Assembly: GCA_003564775.1 (NCBI GenBank)
Contig: PXEI01000355.1
Location: 1-16,242, forward strand
Length of the DNA stretch: 16,242 nt
DNA from: Spirochaetaceae bacterium
GTDB lineage: Bacteria; Spirochaetota; Spirochaetia; DSM-27196; SLAA01
Direction of reading: 5' to 3'
The notes under the pieces were generated by a model. The model saw nothing but the letters and a program-made list of their open reading frames with translations, had not been told where the DNA came from and ran no database searches. The position numbers and the translations under genes are program-made. Shown here piece by piece: positions 14,209 to 16,242 of this stretch; within the stretch, counting starts at the first letter, position 1; every line of letters starts with the position of its first letter.

Positions 14209-15161
14209 ACAGCCAGAGTAACCTGAACAACCGGGTGTTTCCGGTAGCTCCAGGGGCCTTACTGGAAGGTGAGACACGCTTTGATATCTTCCGCGCAGGG
14301 CCAGGAGCAGTACTCGGCACTCAGCGCTTGCGGAACGAACTCTACGCCCCGTTTCCAGTTATGGGGAGGCCTGGGCAGGAGCCCTTGACCCTGGTGTGGG
14401 GTTTTGCTGCGGTGCGCGAGGCGGCTTCCCTTGGACTGGAGACGCTGAACTGTATCAGTATTCCAGGCGATGTCGTATCTGGCCTGGAAATAGCTCTGGA
14501 GTTTGAGCAACGGCCGGGAGCTTTCACACCGGCCGAGCAGTACGCAGTTTGGCGGCTTTTGAAGGCTTCTGCAGGTACAGGCCATTCCCCGGTCAGCAAG
14601 GAGCTAACCGCGCGCATTGGAAGCCTCATTGGCGGTAGCGGTGAAGCCTTCCTGGCTCTTATGGGCCGCTATGACTCCCTGCCGGATGCCGCGCGCATGG
14701 CCGTGCTGAACGAAACCATAGACCTCAAGACCGCAGAAAGGTGCAGCACCTTGCCGCCCGCGTGTCTGCTCCGCCTGTCAGATGCCGGGTATAGCGAGGC
14801 CGGTCTGAGTTTTAGCAGAACACGGCAGCTTCTTTCCATGCTGCGTGAGATCTGGCTGCGCGACGGGCTTGCCCCGGACGACTGTCTCAACCTGCTAGAT
14901 GCTGCGGTTGCCGATGCAGATCCGGTAGCCTATCTCCGCCGTCGGCGCTACCCAGAGTTGGTTGGGCTTGAGCAACGTTTTGAGGCGCTGCGCCGTGAGA
15001 CTACCGCCGGTAGCGGAGTAGAACTCAGCGCGCCGCCGTACTTTGAGGGCGACAGTTTTGAGCTTCGGTTTCGCTTTTCTACGCGCGCCGAACTGACCCG
15101 CCGCCGTGAGGCTCTTAGCCATATTGAGGAGCGTTTTGATGAGTTTCTTGAACTCCTCTGA
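14196..15161 (+). CDS. ParB-like protein with degenerate ParB box, function unknown
   Basis: The 321-aa product has no close family that I can name. Residues 45-105 read like a ParB/sulfiredoxin-fold domain: LTLVWGFAAVREAASLGLETL fills the place of the ParB box, where GERRxRA is expected. The two box arginines that contact CTP are not there; only one Arg remains. Residues 110-220 resemble the ParB helical domain (TPAEQYAVWRLL, FLALMGRYDSLPDAARMAVLN, IDLKTAERCSTLPP, SFSRTRQLLSMLREIW). The last 60 residues are charged and probably helical, with a strand pair (SFELRFRFS). GAGG lies 8 nt upstream of the ATG. The gene sits between a HAD phosphatase and a radical SAM gene with overlaps of 13 and 23 nt, so the three are made together. 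A partition role is unlikely. Confidence 0.65.
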   Translation: MPVVDSQSNLNNRVFPVAPGALLEGETRFDIFRAGPGAVLGTQRLRNELYAPFPVMGRPGQEPLTLVWGFAAVREAASLGLETLNCISIPGDVVSGLEIALEFEQRPGAFTPAEQYAVWRLLKASAGTGHSPVSKELTARIGSLIGGSGEAFLALMGRYDSLPDAARMAVLNETIDLKTAERCSTLPPACLLRLSDAGYSEAGLSFSRTRQLLSMLREIWLRDGLAPDDCLNLLDAAVADADPVAYLRRRRYPELVGLEQRFEALRRETTAGSGVELSAPPYFEGDSFELRFRFSTRAELTRRREALSHIEERFDEFLELL

Positions 15162-16242
15162 TGTGTCGCGGTACCGTGAGTACTATAGCAACTGCTTTGA
15201 CCATTTCTACGCCGAGGAGTCTGTTGCCGGGCATCCGTCATTGCTCCATGCTCGTGAGGTCGCACCAGACATTCCCTTTGAAGTTGTTCGCTCTCGTGAT
15301 GAAGTCCCTGCCGAGCATCGGCGTGCTCGTACCCTGCTGGCCGTGGGCGGCCGCGGAAATGCTGTTGGTCGGTGCCCTGGCACACAGGGGCACATCTGCT
15401 GCAACTACCTGACCGTAGATCTCTACACCGGCTGCAACCTTGGCTGCAGTTACTGCATTATGCAAAGTTACCTCAACTTCTCACCCATTACGGTGCGTAT
15501 AGAAACCGCGGACAGTGTAGCGCGCCTTGCGAGTATTGCCCAACTCAACACTGGGCGTGTTGTTCGTGCTGGAACCGGTGAGACCGGTGACTCGCTCTGG
15601 CTGGACCCGCTGTTTAACATCTCGGCCGAGATTCTTGACGGCATTCGTGCGCATCCCAACCTCATTCTGGAGTTGAAGACCAAGACCGATTTTGTCGATC
15701 ATCTACTAGGGCGGGTTAGTCCGGCACAGGTTGTTTTTGGCTTTTCGCTTAATCCGGGGCAGTTTGCAGAGGTGGAAGAACCGGCAGCGGTGCCGCCTGC
15801 TTTAAGGCTGGCGGCCGCTGAGCGTGCGGTGCAGGCAGGTTATCGGGTGGCATTCCACTTTGACCCGATAGTGCGGAGTGGGGCCACCGCGAAAGCCTAC
15901 GCGCAGCTGTGTACCGAGTTAGGGCGCTTTCCGTCGGAGCAGATTGCCTGGATCAGCATGGGGACTATCCGATACCCCAAAGAGTTGCGCGACGCCTTGC
16001 CGGATCGCCCATACATGCTGGATGAGTTTGTGCCTGCCCGTGACGGCAAGTATCGCTACCTTCAACGTGAGCGGGTTGAGATTTATCAGGCCATGCTCTC
16101 GCAGCTGCGTGCTGCCACCTCGGCACCGGTGTATCTGTGTATGGAGAGTGCCGTGGTATGGCGTAGAGTCTTTGGCAGCGAGCCTCAGCGGCTCCCGGAG
16201 CTACAGAACCTTTTTGATCCGGTAGAGGTGCCAGGCGTCGGC
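15139..16242 (+). CDS. SPL-like radical SAM protein, 3' partial
   Basis: The frame is open to the right edge (368 codons). The [4Fe-4S]/SAM motif is YTGCNLGCSYCIMQ with Cys99, Cys103 and Cys106. It is preceded by a cysteine block, CPGTQGHICCNY (Cys79, 87, 88). Downstream blocks match the spore photoproduct lyase superfamily (COG1533): GTGETGDSLWLDPLF, LELKTKTDFVDHLL, VVFGFSLNPGQ, AGYRVAFHFDPI and YLCMESAVVWRRVFG. Where genuine spore photoproduct lyases are expected to have their hydrogen-donor cysteine, I see GETGDSL and no Cys, so repair of spore photoproduct is doubtful. The start is set by GAGGAG 8 nt upstream of the ATG at 15139, which overlaps the ParB-like gene by 23 nt. The substrate is unknown; a nucleic acid or nucleotide substrate is suggested by the family and by its neighbours. 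Confidence 0.88.
   Translation, partial: MSFLNSSDVSRYREYYSNCFDHFYAEESVAGHPSLLHAREVAPDIPFEVVRSRDEVPAEHRRARTLLAVGGRGNAVGRCPGTQGHICCNYLTVDLYTGCNLGCSYCIMQSYLNFSPITVRIETADSVARLASIAQLNTGRVVRAGTGETGDSLWLDPLFNISAEILDGIRAHPNLILELKTKTDFVDHLLGRVSPAQVVFGFSLNPGQFAEVEEPAAVPPALRLAAAERAVQAGYRVAFHFDPIVRSGATAKAYAQLCTELGRFPSEQIAWISMGTIRYPKELRDALPDRPYMLDEFVPARDGKYRYLQRERVEIYQAMLSQLRAATSAPVYLCMESAVVWRRVFGSEPQRLPELQNLFDPVEVPGVG

Overview
The window is a stretch of gene-dense bacterial chromosome, GC-rich by eye, with short intergenic gaps. It carries ordinary housekeeping genes and no phage, IS element, CRISPR array, rRNA or tRNA that I can see. The protein set suggests a free-living member of the Spirochaetota: trpCF-B-A, a small TPR lipoprotein, a lamin-tail lipoprotein and a non-spore SPL-like radical SAM gene. 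That placement is inferred from general protein resemblance, not from a marker gene. Several promoters fit the housekeeping sigma consensus (TTGACA-17-TAnnnT), and most starts have GGAG or GAGG ribosome sites.

Layout. Positions 1-3365 (+) hold the end of a tryptophan operon: a trpC-trpF fusion (5' end outside the window), trpB and trpA, with overlapping ends. A thioredoxin gene with its own promoter follows (3464-3787). A convergent lipoprotein gene (3842-4933, -) has a Big_5-like and a lamin-tail domain. It is divergent from a cyclic-nucleotide-binding regulator (5055), which sits 3 nt upstream of glmS; a secreted protein of unknown function (7514-8029) follows. A TPR lipoprotein (-) converges on that gene with a 3-nt gap. 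A DUF554 membrane protein (8544-9242, +) follows, apparently translated from a leaderless mRNA.

Positions 9344-11881 (-) hold an alpha-glucan phosphorylase gene. It is cut by one in-frame TAA at codon 698; the remaining 147 codons are intact and are followed by a good terminator. Next come hom (homoserine dehydrogenase, -) and, divergently, a three-gene overlapping cluster running off the right edge: a YjjG-like HAD phosphatase, a degenerate ParB-like protein and an SPL-like radical SAM enzyme.

How the genes fit together: the left block makes tryptophan from the anthranilate branch, and hom feeds threonine and methionine synthesis. glmS makes glucosamine-6-phosphate for peptidoglycan, and glgP would mobilise glycogen or maltodextrin. 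The most interesting points are the interrupted glgP, the HAD/ParB-like/radical SAM cluster, the CRP-like protein whose recognition helix has lost the DNA-contacting residues, the two possible leaderless starts, and the short tandem repeats at two promoter/start regions.
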